A stretch of 64,000 nt of DNA from Neobacillus niacini (GTDB lineage: Bacteria; Bacillota; Bacilli; Bacillales; Cytobacillaceae), in assembly GCF_023715785.1 (NCBI RefSeq), contig NZ_JAMBOX010000008.1, positions 173,320 through 237,319 of the forward strand, given 5' to 3'. Made by a program: the position numbers and the translations under genes. Of this stretch, positions 28,313 through 37,312 are shown in pieces (positions within the stretch are counted from its first letter, which is position 1; each line of letters begins with the position of its first letter). Under the pieces are notes generated by a model that made no database searches, had not been told where the DNA came from, and saw nothing but the letters and a program-made list of their open reading frames with translations.

Positions 28313-28549
28313 TTATACCAAGCTGTTTTTGGCTGATGCACTGTCGGAAATATCCGGGTCGATGACACTGGAAATTGGAATGTTTATTGGAGAAAAATCC
28401 CCGTTTTGTTCTCCAACGGCTTGGTTTCGCTTATAAGATAGAAATTCATCTACGGAAAGCAGTGACCCGACATTTATCACAGCCCCGTTATCCAAGGAAT
28501 TCACTTTAAAACCAAGTAGATTTACCGCTAAGGGTGTAAAAAAGACCAT
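28313..28549 (-). CDS. GerPA/GerPF-like spore germination protein, paralogue 4
   Basis: 78 aa. The core reads LLGFKVNSLDNGAVINVGS, then YKRNQAVGEQNGDFSPIN, following the family pattern of a V-x-S-x-x-[NG]-x-[AV]-x-[NF]-[VF]-G strand followed by a Gly-rich loop. Proteins of this type are small spore-coat components that help germinants cross the coat. It is last of four tandem paralogues on this strand; pairwise similarity is clear but low, so the copies are old. Start behind AAAGGGAG. Confidence 0.75.
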   Translation of the reverse strand: MVFFTPLAVNLLGFKVNSLDNGAVINVGSLLSVDEFLSYKRNQAVGEQNGDFSPINIPISSVIDPDISDSASAKNSLV

Positions 28550-28617
28550 TTTACCACTCCCTTTGATTTTGTGATTTTTGTAACTTTCTACCGTTTAACA
28601 AAAGAAAATTTTATCCG

Positions 28618-28851
28618 TTAAATGATGCTGTATTTAGCAGTTGGGCTATCACTTAGATCATTGTCAATTACGTTAGAGTAAGTTAATAGAATTGGAGATA
28701 AGTCTCCATTTTGTTCACCAATGCCCTGGCTTCGTTTGTAGGAAACAAAAACATCAATATGTTTACTTGGTCCAAAATTGACGACTGCTGAATGGTCGAT
28801 GGCATTAATTTTAAAGGATAAAAGATTAATATTGACCGGTCCAAAATACAT
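28618..28851 (-). CDS. GerPA/GerPF-like spore germination protein, paralogue 3
   Basis: 77 aa; ATG at 28851 behind GGGGAGG. The core is LLSFKINAIDHSAVVNFGP and the second block is YKRSQGIGEQNGDLSPI. The second block nearly matches that of the downstream paralogue, so these two are the closest pair in the cluster. The function is taken from the family: spore coat permeability to germinants. Confidence 0.75.
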   Translation of the reverse strand: MYFGPVNINLLSFKINAIDHSAVVNFGPSKHIDVFVSYKRSQGIGEQNGDLSPILLTYSNVIDNDLSDSPTAKYSII

Positions 28852-28893
28852 ATGCCCGCCTCCCCAAATGATGGATATAGCGTGAAAAATCGT

Positions 28894-29124
28894 TTACTTC
28901 CCAGATTTTACTGAATATTGATCCACCGTATCATTGTCGATCACATAATGTGAATTATAAGCTCGAAGGCAAGAGTCAGCATGTTGCTGTCCGAAACCTT
29001 GCGTTTTTTTGGCACTCACATTTCTCCCGACTTTCACGGTGGTTCCAAAGGAAATTGACCCCAAATGGTCGAGGTTGTTCACCTTTAAATCGTCAATTTT
29101 TATATCAATCGGTTTAAAAAACAT
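28894..29124 (-). CDS. GerPA/GerPF-like spore germination protein, paralogue 2
   Basis: 76 aa. Contains IDDLKVNNLDHLGSISFG and KKTQGFGQQHADS. It begins 3 bp after the stop of paralogue 1, so the two are co-translated. The C-terminus is diverged and includes two isolated acidic positions. Probably another spore-coat germination factor. Confidence 0.72.
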   Translation of the reverse strand: MFFKPIDIKIDDLKVNNLDHLGSISFGTTVKVGRNVSAKKTQGFGQQHADSCLRAYNSHYVIDNDTVDQYSVKSGK

Positions 29125-29127
29125 GGC

Positions 29128-29412
29128 TTAATCATCCCCTTTATCAACGAGATCAGGTATGGGAACCCATTCGGATTCAAAGGATGAAGCTGAGTCGATT
29201 AGATCGCGGTCGTCTACCATACTTCTCGTTCCTAAAAAACAACTTCCATCCCCCATATTCTGTCCTAGTCCCATATTTTTCTTATCAGAATTATGCCATT
29301 CAGCTAATAAATTGTTGCCGACATTTATGGCAGAGGCATTTTCAAATGAATTCACTTTGATAATATGAATATTAATATTAAACTGAGCGGGGATTGGGAC
29401 TCGAGCCATCAT
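29128..29412 (-). CDS. GerPA/GerPF-like spore germination protein, paralogue 1
   Basis: 94 aa from the first of two adjacent ATGs at 29412, behind AAAGGAGA; upstream in-frame codons lack a ribosome site. The core is IHIIKVNSFENASAINVG and KKNMGLGQNMGDGS. It has an acidic C-terminal extension (FESEWVPIPDLVDKGDD) absent from the other three. First gene of the tandem set, so the sporulation promoter should lie in 29413-29600, though I could not recognise one with confidence. Confidence 0.72.
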   Translation of the reverse strand: MMARVPIPAQFNINIHIIKVNSFENASAINVGNNLLAEWHNSDKKNMGLGQNMGDGSCFLGTRSMVDDRDLIDSASSFESEWVPIPDLVDKGDD

Positions 29413-29690
29413 CAATCTCTCCTTTCGTCTAATTATTGTTATGTGCAATTAAACGAAATTATGTACAATCGTTGAAAATCACATGAAATAAAAACTCACC
29501 GATCGGCGTCTTGTTTTATAAAACTTTACATATTTTTTACACTATATTTCAAAAAATATGAAGCTTTTTAATATAAATAGGCCATCATGATCAGTTCATA
29601 CTGGCCTTTTCTATTCCAATGTCTTCGTAGTGTGCATCGAAATTTATTCTTAAATTAGGTATTTAACTAGTCCGCACAAACAAAATTCCA

Positions 29691-29699
29691 CATAGACTA
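29691..29699 (+). promoter_or_regulatory. Candidate sigma-K -10 element for cotD
   Basis: CATAGACTA fits the mother-cell sigma-K -10 consensus CATANNNTA and lies 38 bases before the cotD ATG. A convincing -35 was not found, so the assignment is tentative. Confidence 0.4.
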
Positions 29700-29736
29700 T
29701 TGATGTAACAAGACAAATTCCTATGGAGGTAATTTA

Positions 29737-30186
29737 ATGATGTATAGACAAAGTGGAATGCCAAATATCATGCCGAATGCCTTGCCAAACGTAGCACCAA
29801 ATATGCTTCCGAATATGGTTCCAAATATAATGCCAATGCAGATGGCACCGATTCAAGCATTCCCAGCACCATACTGCCCGCCAGAGCCATGTCCTGAGTA
29901 CTGTCCACCACCACCATGTCCAGTGTACTGTCCGCCTCAATGCTTCCCAGCTGAATATGATCCGCCACTAGTATCACCGGGGCAACAGTACGTAAAAACA
30001 AATTTATTTAATAAAGTCGTTACACATCTGCATCCTTCCCACACTACTACAGTCAACAAGCTTCATGTTAATCATCAGCACTATTTCCCGCATACCGAGT
30101 CATGTGTGAATGAATGCTGCGAAACACATACAATGTGTGGAGTACCGGTTAATCCTTGTTGTCCGACTGGGCCCTATGGGTTCTAG
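29737..30186 (+). CDS. cotD: Spore coat protein, CotD family
   Basis: 149 aa; ATG at 29737 behind TATGGAGG. The N-terminal 35 residues are a Met/Pro/Asn repeat (PNIMPNALPNVAPNMLPNM), then a Pro-Cys-rich tract with six CP pairs. The CotD signature follows: KVVTHLHPSHTTTVNKLHVNH then HYFPHTES. A Cys-rich tail ends the protein. CotD is an inner-coat component assembled late in sporulation and cross-linked through cysteines. The divergent GerPA/PF-like genes upstream make this a small spore-coat locus. Confidence 0.9.
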   Translation: MMYRQSGMPNIMPNALPNVAPNMLPNMVPNIMPMQMAPIQAFPAPYCPPEPCPEYCPPPPCPVYCPPQCFPAEYDPPLVSPGQQYVKTNLFNKVVTHLHPSHTTTVNKLHVNHQHYFPHTESCVNECCETHTMCGVPVNPCCPTGPYGF

Positions 30187-30192
30187 CTTTTT

Positions 30193-30221
30193 AACCCCCA
30201 TTTTCGGGGGTTATTTTTTTT
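30193..30221 (+). terminator. Terminator of cotD
   Basis: A 7-bp GC-rich stem (30193-30199 with 30206-30212) with TTA and then a T run, 7 bp after the cotD stop. Confidence 0.88.
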
Positions 30222-30330
30222 ACCATTACTAGACACATGCCTATATATCGATATTATTTAAGTAACTATCTTAGAAAGGATAAGTTTTTGTATTTGTAGA
30301 TTTTATAGTTGCTGCAAGGCTATACAATAA

Positions 30331-30371
30331 GAAAAAGTCCGTCTCAATGATAGATCATCATCAAAACGGAC
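30331..30371 (-). terminator. Terminator of the Kef-type antiporter gene
   Basis: A 15-bp stem containing three G-U pairs (30337-30351 with 30357-30371) followed by TTTTT on the minus strand, 37 bp past the antiporter stop. Confidence 0.82.
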
Positions 30372-30407
30372 CCGCTAAATTCCATTTTACTTTATGAATC
30401 ATACACA

Positions 30408-31727
30408 TTAGTTGATTATTTTGGTATCCACAATATCCTCTCTTTTTATAGGACTCATATTTTCATCACCCGGCATTAATCTCAAACCCTTATTGATTAC
30501 AATCCGTAACCAAGTTCCTGGTATCCAAGAAGTCACTAAAGCTAACATGACAAGGACGGCGAAAAACTCTTGGTTAATGATGCCGCTTGCATAAGCAACC
30601 GATGACAAAACAATGCCCGGTCCTCCCCGATCATTGATGGCGATGCCAAGATTAAAACTAGTTAGCGGATCAAGTTTAATCATGCGAGATGTAACATATA
30701 CCGCTATGGTTTGAGTAAGGGTTGCGAATAACAGGAATCCCAGGAAAAATAATGGATTAAAGTGTCTAACTAAGTCTAATTGCAAGCCAACCGTTGCAAA
30801 GTAGATGGGAATAAACCATGAAAAAGAAATATTACTTACCCCTTGTTCGACCCGTTCAGACACAGCCTTTGGCAACGCAAGCTTGGCGACAATTCCAGCC
30901 AATAAGGCACCAAATATGGTTTCTACATGTAAGTTCCCGGCTAGGGACGCGAGCATAAACATGATAAACAAAAAATACCCCAAATTTGACGACCGGAATA
31001 GCAAATTTTGTTTTATGATGGTTAATTTATTGAACAAAAGGTAGCCTAACAGAAGTGTGCCCGCGATAAACGCTAAACTGATGCCCACGCTCTGAACTGC
31101 AGACCCCACTGTTAGAACGCCCGTTTGACTTGCAATGGCAGTGGCTAACCCTAAAGCAACCCATAGTAAAATGTCATGAATTCCAGCACAGGCAATGACA
31201 ATTTTTGCAAAACGTGTGTGCATGATTCCCAGGTCATTGAAAATTTTCGATATGACAGGAATCGAAGTAATCGCTATAGCAATGGCAATGACAATCTTGA
31301 ATGCAATCGGACTGTTGGCCGTTCCAAAATAGGGGGCAATATTAAACATTCCTGCGGCAAGCCATCCAACTACAAACGCCGGTATTGTTGCGCCAATAAC
31401 CAGAGCAGAAGTGATTTTGGCATCTTCTTTACTGAAATGAGTCTGAAATTTTAATCCACTGCTAAACATTAACAGCAACAAACCAAGCTGGTACAAAAGC
31501 GCAAATAGTTTGGGTTCTGATTCAAATCCTAAAAATAGCCACTTGAACGCTTCTGGAAAAAAATGTCCCAATAATGTTGGGCCTAACACCAATCCTGCTG
31601 CAACTTCCCCAATAACACGCGGGATAAAGATTTTCTCTGCTAAAAAGCCTAATAGATGGGCACAGGCTAATAAGCAGCCCATAGCAAAAAGAAAATGACT
31701 AACCTCTTGCCCGGTTAAACTAAACAT
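30408..31727 (-). CDS. Cation:proton antiporter, CPA2 (Kef/NapA type)
   Basis: 439 aa with about 12-13 membrane spans. Family features are VIGEVAAGLVLGPTLLG near residue 38 and the ND pair in NLGIAINDRGGPGIVLS near 365; CPA2 carriers use acidic residues in crossing helices for H+/Na+ or K+ exchange. No C-terminal RCK/TrkA-N domain follows, unlike KefB/C. It could export Na+ or K+. It has its own terminator and is divergent from the ABC transporter genes. Confidence 0.88.
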   Translation of the reverse strand: MFSLTGQEVSHFLFAMGCLLACAHLLGFLAEKIFIPRVIGEVAAGLVLGPTLLGHFFPEAFKWLFLGFESEPKLFALLYQLGLLLLMFSSGLKFQTHFSKEDAKITSALVIGATIPAFVVGWLAAGMFNIAPYFGTANSPIAFKIVIAIAIAITSIPVISKIFNDLGIMHTRFAKIVIACAGIHDILLWVALGLATAIASQTGVLTVGSAVQSVGISLAFIAGTLLLGYLLFNKLTIIKQNLLFRSSNLGYFLFIMFMLASLAGNLHVETIFGALLAGIVAKLALPKAVSERVEQGVSNISFSWFIPIYFATVGLQLDLVRHFNPLFFLGFLLFATLTQTIAVYVTSRMIKLDPLTSFNLGIAINDRGGPGIVLSSVAYASGIINQEFFAVLVMLALVTSWIPGTWLRIVINKGLRLMPGDENMSPIKREDIVDTKIIN

Positions 31728-31821
31728 ATTGTTCCTCCTAGTTGAATTTTTTCGTTCTCTTCAAAATATGAGTAAAATGACGTGCTTGTATAGGCCGTTG
31801 CCTGTACACATCAACAAATAA

Positions 31822-31842
31822 GCACTCATTAATTATGAGTGC
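31822..31842. promoter_or_regulatory. Palindrome between divergent antiporter and ABC genes
   Basis: An 8-bp perfect inverted repeat with a 5-base centre (GCACTCAT...ATGAGTGC). It is not followed by T, so an operator is more likely than a terminator. No regulator gene lies beside it. Confidence 0.35.
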
Positions 31843-32022
31843 TACTTCTGAACCTTCCAGGCTATTATTTTCTAGGCAATTCTTCTTCCAGTGAATCTGC
31901 TTAGTTCCCCAAAATTTGGGAATGCTTTCCTATATCACAACATAGGTATAATTTGGTATTCATTTTTTGCATTAGGGGCTTTTGCATCAAAAGGTTCGTT
32001 TCCAAGGAAAGGTGATGTAGTG

Positions 32023-32952
32023 ATGAATATTTTAGAAGTCCGGAATTTGAAAAAATCGTTCGGGTCTATTCAAGCTGTAAAAGATATTAGCTTTTCTGTA
32101 AGTGAGGGGGAGATTTTTACCATCATCGGACCAAATGGCGCAGGAAAAACAACCATACTTGAGATGATTGAAGGCTTGGTTCCGCCCGACCATGGAGAAA
32201 TCCAGTTTGGCGAATACAACTGGAACAAACACGCAGTAACGATTAAAAGAAAGATTGGCGTGCAGCCGCAATCTAGTGCGATGTTTGATTTATTGACCCC
32301 GGAAGAAAATTTGAATCTGTTTGCCACCTTTTACGAAAAGGCCCGGCCAACGGAAGAAATTCTCCAATTGGTCAATCTGACCGAGCATCGAAAAAACCAA
32401 GTCAAGAAATTATCTGGCGGCCAGCGCCAACGACTTGCAATCGGGCTAGCGATGATTAGTGACCCTGACATTGTCTTTCTGGATGAACCGACAACCGGAC
32501 TCGATCCTCAGGCACGGCGCAATGTTTGGGAGATTATCCTTGAGCTTAAGAAATTGGGGAAAACGACCATTCTCACCACTCATTACATGGAAGAAGCTGA
32601 AAAACTAAGCGACCGGGTGTGCATCGTTGACCAAGGGTTGGTCGTGACCTTGGATTCACCTTCCGCCTTAATTGAAAAATTAACAAATGAACGCGAAGTC
32701 CGCTTATCCTTCCTTGGTGGAGAAAAGGCCTCCCAAGATGCGGAGCATTTTGCAAATGCCCTTGATTCCGTGACCCGGACAGAACGTGAAGGTGCCTCCC
32801 TAAAGCTATGGACGATTAAACCCGAGGATTTACTGTTTGACCTTTTTAAATTCACAAAAGACAAGGACTATCAAGTTGAACAGGTTTCGATTCGGGAAAT
32901 GAGTCTTGAGGATGTGTTTATTGCGTATACCGGCAAAGAGTGGAGGGATTAA
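32023..32952 (+). CDS. ABC transporter ATP-binding protein
   Basis: 309 aa from the ATG at 32023, with AAAGGTG about 9 bases before; the longer upstream frame has no ribosome site. Walker A is GPNGAGKT (about 37-44), signature LSGGQRQRL near 133, Walker B IVFLDEPTTGLD near 153 and the switch His in LTTHYMEEAE. A C-terminal DUF4162-like extension follows. With the adjacent ABC-2 permease it forms a drug- or lipid-type exporter (YhaQ/CcmA-like). It ends one base before the permease ATG. Confidence 0.92.
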   Translation: MNILEVRNLKKSFGSIQAVKDISFSVSEGEIFTIIGPNGAGKTTILEMIEGLVPPDHGEIQFGEYNWNKHAVTIKRKIGVQPQSSAMFDLLTPEENLNLFATFYEKARPTEEILQLVNLTEHRKNQVKKLSGGQRQRLAIGLAMISDPDIVFLDEPTTGLDPQARRNVWEIILELKKLGKTTILTTHYMEEAEKLSDRVCIVDQGLVVTLDSPSALIEKLTNEREVRLSFLGGEKASQDAEHFANALDSVTRTEREGASLKLWTIKPEDLLFDLFKFTKDKDYQVEQVSIREMSLEDVFIAYTGKEWRD

Positions 32953-32953
32953 G

Positions 32954-34069
32954 ATGAATAATCTTAAACAATTTAAACAAATGTTCCTTGCTCAGTTAAA
33001 GTTAACGTTACGGGAAAAACAAGCGTGGTTTTGGGGGATCTTTTTTCCGGTTATTTTAATGGTCATCTTCATGACAATATTTGGCGGCGGTTCAAATGAT
33101 GATTTTAGCACGAAGGTTGTCATTGTAAATGGATCTGCAAACGAAACGTCTGCGATGATGGCGAGCCAATTGCAGCAGATCCCTATTATTGAAGTTGCTG
33201 ATCCTGTTAGCGAAGAGAAAGCAAAAGTTTTAGTCAAAGAGAAGGAAGTCGATGCTGCCATCGTTTTGCCGGAATCGGCACAGGCCACATCGATTAAACT
33301 GATCGTCAACAAAGAAAATGAACAAAGTGTATCGACCCAAGTCGTTGCGGGTGTCCTAAGTCAATTCATTCAGCAGGCAAACCTGCAGGCGGTTGGCGCA
33401 ACCCCAACCTTCCAGCAGCAATTTGAAACCGTTTCTTCCGGCAGTTCGGAATTGGAGTATAGGGATTTTCTCTTAACGGGGATGATTGCGTTATCGATTG
33501 CCCAAGGCGGCTTATTCGGCATGGTGGACTTGGTCGATATGCGCCGAAAAGGGTTAATCAAAAGGCTGCGGATGACTCCGGCAAAAATGGGGATCTTTGG
33601 GCTTAGCGATATGGTGATGCGCCTGTTATTTAGCACCATTCAAATCATTCTCTTATCATTAATTGGGGTCTTCGTATTTGGTGCTAATTTATTTATAAAC
33701 TTTCCCAGTCTACTGCTGGTCTTCTTAATCGGTGCCCTCGCCTTCAATGGAATTGGCTATTTCATTTCTTCTTTTAGCAATACGAATGAGGCCTACATGG
33801 GGGCAGCAAACATTGTCAGCTTCCTGATGATGTTTCTAAGCGGCATATTCTTCCCAGTTGAAACCATGCCCGAATGGCTGCAACCCGTGTCAAACATTCT
33901 CCCTCTCACCTATTTTGCAGACGGCCTAAGAGACAGTATGGTCTATCATACTTCTATTCTGGCAACCCCATTTTGGATTGGATTTGGGAACATGCTCCTT
34001 TGGGGCGGCATTGCCTTTATCATAGGTTCTTTGTTGTATAAAAGGCAATCCATTGTGTCGACCAGGTAG
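32954..34069 (+). CDS. ABC-2 type transporter permease
   Basis: 371 aa; ATG at 32954 with GGAGGGA upstream, which is chosen over a longer frame overlapping the ATPase gene. One N-terminal span (residues 20-45), a large extracytoplasmic domain to about 180, then five more spans. The ABC-2 signature region reads NTNEAYMGAANIVSFLMMF, then SGIFFPVETMPEWLQPVS. Exports an unknown compound together with the ATPase. Confidence 0.9.
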   Translation: MNNLKQFKQMFLAQLKLTLREKQAWFWGIFFPVILMVIFMTIFGGGSNDDFSTKVVIVNGSANETSAMMASQLQQIPIIEVADPVSEEKAKVLVKEKEVDAAIVLPESAQATSIKLIVNKENEQSVSTQVVAGVLSQFIQQANLQAVGATPTFQQQFETVSSGSSELEYRDFLLTGMIALSIAQGGLFGMVDLVDMRRKGLIKRLRMTPAKMGIFGLSDMVMRLLFSTIQIILLSLIGVFVFGANLFINFPSLLLVFLIGALAFNGIGYFISSFSNTNEAYMGAANIVSFLMMFLSGIFFPVETMPEWLQPVSNILPLTYFADGLRDSMVYHTSILATPFWIGFGNMLLWGGIAFIIGSLLYKRQSIVSTR

Positions 34070-34108
34070 GTAATTCACGGGTAACGTGTCATCTGCTATA
34101 CATTTTAA

Positions 34109-34143
34109 GTCACTGCCGGAAATTCAGGGCAGTGACTTTCTTT
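34109..34143 (+). terminator. Terminator of the ABC exporter operon
   Basis: A 10-11 bp inverted repeat (AAGTCACTGCC with GGCAGTGACTT) and a 7-9 nt loop, followed by TTTCTTTC. Confidence 0.8.
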
Positions 34144-34318
34144 CATATTGCCCCCACTTTTGAATTTCTCATTTCCTCCACTAATTCACAAAATGTACAA
34201 ATTTCCATCATATTTCGACACTAAGAATGAGATATGATAGCGATATCACATCCATGATTCCCCACTCTAACTCCATTTATTTTTTTAAAAAAAATTTGAA
34301 AGTGAGTTGATTCTTTTT

Positions 34319-35209
34319 ATGTCAAAGAAAATGAAAATAAGGGATATTCGAAGTAAGAACGGACCTGAAGTAAGGATGCGCGTCCACCATTTTGCGAATC
34401 CTGAAGAGCGGCAACAAATACTGATGGATTTAGCCATTAGCTCACAGTTTCAAATGCGTTATCGCGGGCTCTTCGAATACTACGGCAAAGATTTTATTGC
34501 TTACAAGCGAGAAAAACCTTCTGACAAAAACCGCAATGAATTCCTCCGTGTCATGTCAATGTATATGGCTAACTATTTGGAAGATGATTGTCCCCCTTCA
34601 TGGAAACTATGCCAAGCCTCATTTTGGGAAGACTTCATTTATTCCTTTTATCCTGATCACATCAAATTCTCACCAAACCAAAAATCCGTAGAAAACTTCC
34701 TGGATCAATTGAAAAAGTTTGTTCGCTGGCTTGATAAGCGCAGTGGCACCTCATGGTATTCGACCGTCGAGCCATACACTTCTGAAGCATTTCCAGATCT
34801 TAAAATTTGCGAAAAAGTCCTATATCGCCTGGTATTACACCACTTCCCCCGGATTCATCACGCTGACTGGAACTTCCAAAAAGATGTGGAACGAATCAAT
34901 CAAGAATTTATCCAATGTACAGAAGAAGTAGAAAGCCGTTTTAAAGTCACCACCATCATTGGGACAACCGTAGTTGTGAGCGAACTGAAAACCAATTGTA
35001 CTTATTACGTGAAAGATCTGCCTTCTGACTTGCTTGCCCCAGGCTTTACTTTAAGTGGAGTCATTGGCAAAAAAAGCGGTGAGCAGACGTGGAATTGGTA
35101 CATTACTGTTGGGATCCACCCGCCTAAAGGAAGAAAACTGGATTACGCCATCTCGATAAAGCAAGAGAGTATCGACACGAATGATGGGGTTCATTTTTTA
35201 AAAAAATAA
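34319..35209 (+). CDS. Uncharacterised protein, duplicated 3' end elsewhere in window
   Basis: 296 aa from the ATG at 34319; an in-frame TTG at 34307 directly touches the GTGAG ribosome site and is less likely. Soluble, basic and aromatic-rich (IRDIRSKNGPEVRMRVHHF; SWKLCQASFWEDFIYSFYP), with a C-terminal beta-rich segment containing LAPGFTLSGVIGKKSGEQTW. I do not recognise a family. The last 42 bp (35169-35210) recur at 46909-46950 with two mismatches, so a second copy of the gene has been lost there. Confidence 0.7.
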   Translation: MSKKMKIRDIRSKNGPEVRMRVHHFANPEERQQILMDLAISSQFQMRYRGLFEYYGKDFIAYKREKPSDKNRNEFLRVMSMYMANYLEDDCPPSWKLCQASFWEDFIYSFYPDHIKFSPNQKSVENFLDQLKKFVRWLDKRSGTSWYSTVEPYTSEAFPDLKICEKVLYRLVLHHFPRIHHADWNFQKDVERINQEFIQCTEEVESRFKVTTIIGTTVVVSELKTNCTYYVKDLPSDLLAPGFTLSGVIGKKSGEQTWNWYITVGIHPPKGRKLDYAISIKQESIDTNDGVHFLKK

Positions 35210-35241
35210 TCATAACAATCGATGAAAATAAAATTTGTTGA

Positions 35242-35272
35242 GAAGAAGCAGAGAACCGTTCCCTGCTTCTTC
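35242..35272. terminator. Hairpin between the uncharacterised gene and pfeT
   Basis: A 10-bp perfect stem (35242-35251 with 35263-35272) between convergent genes, followed by moderately T-rich sequence on both strands. Its loop contains AGAACCGTTCCC, a motif seen in other hairpins of this window. Confidence 0.6.
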
Positions 35273-35276
35273 CAAA

Positions 35277-37202
35277 CTAATTTTTCAAGAGTCTTAAGCC
35301 ATTTAAAATAACTAAGATGGTACTCCCCTCATGCCCAATCACTCCTAATGGTAAATCTAACACCTGAAGAAAATTGGAGGATATTAAGACCATGATCACT
35401 ACTATTGAAAAACAGATATTTTGTTTAATGATTCTGTTCATTTTCTTTGATAGTTGAATCGCTTGTGGAATCTTTAGCAGTTCGTTCTTCATCAGAACAA
35501 CATCTGCTGTTTCTAATGCTACATCTGTCCCTTCTCCCATGGCTATCCCTACATTTGCGGTTGCTAAAGCAGGTGCATCATTCACACCATCTCCGACCAT
35601 TGCTACCACTTTGTATTTCTCCTTCAATGCTTTTACCTTTTCAACCTTGTTTTCAGGCAGGCAATCTGAGATATAGTCGCTTAACTTGATTTCTTTAGCG
35701 ATGGCTGTCGCTGTTTTTTCGTTATCCCCCGTAATCATGACCGTCGCCAAATCAAGATCATGTATATCTTGTAATGCTTTCTTGGCGTCAGTACGAAGAA
35801 TATCTTTTAATGCAACCAAACCAACTACCTTCTCATTTTTTTGAATATAAACCATCGTTTTCCCTTGTTCCGTGAAGTCATCAAGAGGTACCCCAAATAG
35901 TGTCGAATCCTGTGATAAATTTACAAAATCAGCTTTCCCTATTTTCCATGTATCGCCTTTTATCTTCGCTTCAATGCCGAAGCCTGAGACATCTTTTATC
36001 CCTTCTATTTCAACCAAGTCCATATTATTTTTTACAACATGACGAACGATTGCTTTGGCAAGTGGGTGGTTTGAATGGCTTTCAATGGAGGCTGTCATTT
36101 GTTTGATTTCAGTTTCATTTTCTTCCTCAGTAAAAAAATCAGTGACTTCAGGTGTTCCTCTTGTAATCGTCCCTGTTTTATCAAAAGCAATAGCTTTTAG
36201 GGAACCTAAACTTTCCAGGTGGACTCCCCCCTTAAATAATATTCCATTTCGGGCACCATTTGATATAGCTGAAAGGGTTGCTGGCATAATAGAGGCTACT
36301 AGTGCACAAGGTGAAGCCACAACCAAAAGGACCATTGCCCGATAAAAAGTTTCCTGCCACGACCAGTTGAATAAAAAGTGAGGTAAAATCATCATAAGCA
36401 CGACCACGGTTAACACCACTTTTACATATGTGCCTTCAAATCTTTCAATAAACAGTTGTGAAGGCGACTTTTCACTTTGCGCCATTTGGACGAGATTAAT
36501 AATTTTTTGAAAAATCGTGTCAGCACTCAGCTTCGTTACTTGAATGGACATTGACCCAGTGATATTTACAGTACCAGCAAAAACTTCATCTCCTATATTT
36601 TTTTGGATGGGCATAGATTCTCCCGTAATGGCAGATTCATCAATGGTACTTTCACCCTTAACCACCATTCCGTCAGCAGGAACTCGTTCACCCGGTTTTA
36701 CGAAGATGACATGACCAATCTGCAACTCAGAAACATTCACTTTTCTTTGTTCTCCATTTGATACGAGCATGGCTTCTTCTGGCTGCAGTTCCATTAAAGA
36801 TGATATTTCTTTGTTACTTCTATTCATCGTATACGTTTCCAACGCCCCGCTAAGCGCAAAAATAAAAATCAGCATGGCCCCTTCCGTCCAATATCCTATG
36901 ACGGCTGATCCTACCGCGGCGATGATCATGAGCAATTCAACATTTAATTTTTTCTCCTTAATGGTCTCCTCCAAGCCTTCCTTTGCTTTCGCAAACCCTC
37001 CAATACAAAACGCTAAGACATATAGAGTGATGGAAGCCGCATTCATATCTGCCTTGCTTAACATCCAACCGCCCAAAATCAGGAGACCGCTTAGGATTGC
37101 CGCAATTAATTCTCCATGCTCTTTAACCTTGCCTTTCATCCTGCTTTCCTTATCTATCGTCTGTACCACTTGATTAGTGGAAGTTTTTGCTACTGAATTC
37201 AT
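35277..37202 (-). CDS. pfeT: P1B-4 metal-efflux ATPase, PfeT/ZosA-like
   Basis: 641 aa. There is no N-terminal metal-binding HMA domain. The actuator TGES lies near 193, the translocation motif is SPCAL (VVASPCALVAS near 300), the phosphorylation site is DKTGT and the hinge is GDGVNDAPALA. The last membrane helix carries HEGS. SPC plus HEGS(T) is the P1B-4 signature; the Bacillus member PfeT/ZosA has about this length and exports ferrous iron. The position beside feoAB supports iron rather than zinc, but Zn or Co cannot be excluded. A CCCTTAA element about 40 bp upstream is shared with feoA. Confidence 0.87.
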   Translation of the reverse strand: MNSVAKTSTNQVVQTIDKESRMKGKVKEHGELIAAILSGLLILGGWMLSKADMNAASITLYVLAFCIGGFAKAKEGLEETIKEKKLNVELLMIIAAVGSAVIGYWTEGAMLIFIFALSGALETYTMNRSNKEISSLMELQPEEAMLVSNGEQRKVNVSELQIGHVIFVKPGERVPADGMVVKGESTIDESAITGESMPIQKNIGDEVFAGTVNITGSMSIQVTKLSADTIFQKIINLVQMAQSEKSPSQLFIERFEGTYVKVVLTVVVLMMILPHFLFNWSWQETFYRAMVLLVVASPCALVASIMPATLSAISNGARNGILFKGGVHLESLGSLKAIAFDKTGTITRGTPEVTDFFTEEENETEIKQMTASIESHSNHPLAKAIVRHVVKNNMDLVEIEGIKDVSGFGIEAKIKGDTWKIGKADFVNLSQDSTLFGVPLDDFTEQGKTMVYIQKNEKVVGLVALKDILRTDAKKALQDIHDLDLATVMITGDNEKTATAIAKEIKLSDYISDCLPENKVEKVKALKEKYKVVAMVGDGVNDAPALATANVGIAMGEGTDVALETADVVLMKNELLKIPQAIQLSKKMNRIIKQNICFSIVVIMVLISSNFLQVLDLPLGVIGHEGSTILVILNGLRLLKN

Positions 37203-37240
37203 ATTGCTCCCTCCTAATTGATAATAAAAATCAAAATCAC

Positions 37241-37250
37241 TACCCTTAAA
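37241..37250. promoter_or_regulatory. Shared decamer upstream of pfeT
   Basis: TACCCTTAAA here and its exact complement at 39732-39741 upstream of feoA. Candidate half-site for the DtxR/MntR-type regulator encoded at 40189; inference only. Confidence 0.35.
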
Positions 37251-37257
37251 AATGGGC

Positions 37258-37285
37258 GAAAGCTGCCAAAAGGGTGGCAGCTTTC
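37258..37285 (-). terminator. Hairpin after feoB membrane-domain gene
   Basis: A 10-bp perfect inverted repeat (37258-37267 with 37276-37285) 28 bp past the feoB stop. The T tail is weak, so some read-through into pfeT is possible. Confidence 0.6.
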
Positions 37286-37312
37286 AAAAATATAATATAG
37301 ATGGTTCGTTTC

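Noticed and set aside
28144..28365. 73-codon plus-strand frame
   Set aside because: No ribosome site, atypical composition, and it runs into the opposite-strand GerPA/PF-like gene.
29734..30001. Trp/Arg-rich and other frames antisense to cotD
   Set aside because: They are shadows of the Pro/Cys/Met-rich cotD coding sequence.
31891..32022. Upstream extension of the ABC ATPase
   Set aside because: The homologous domain starts at MNILEVRN, and AAAGGTG precedes the ATG at 32023.
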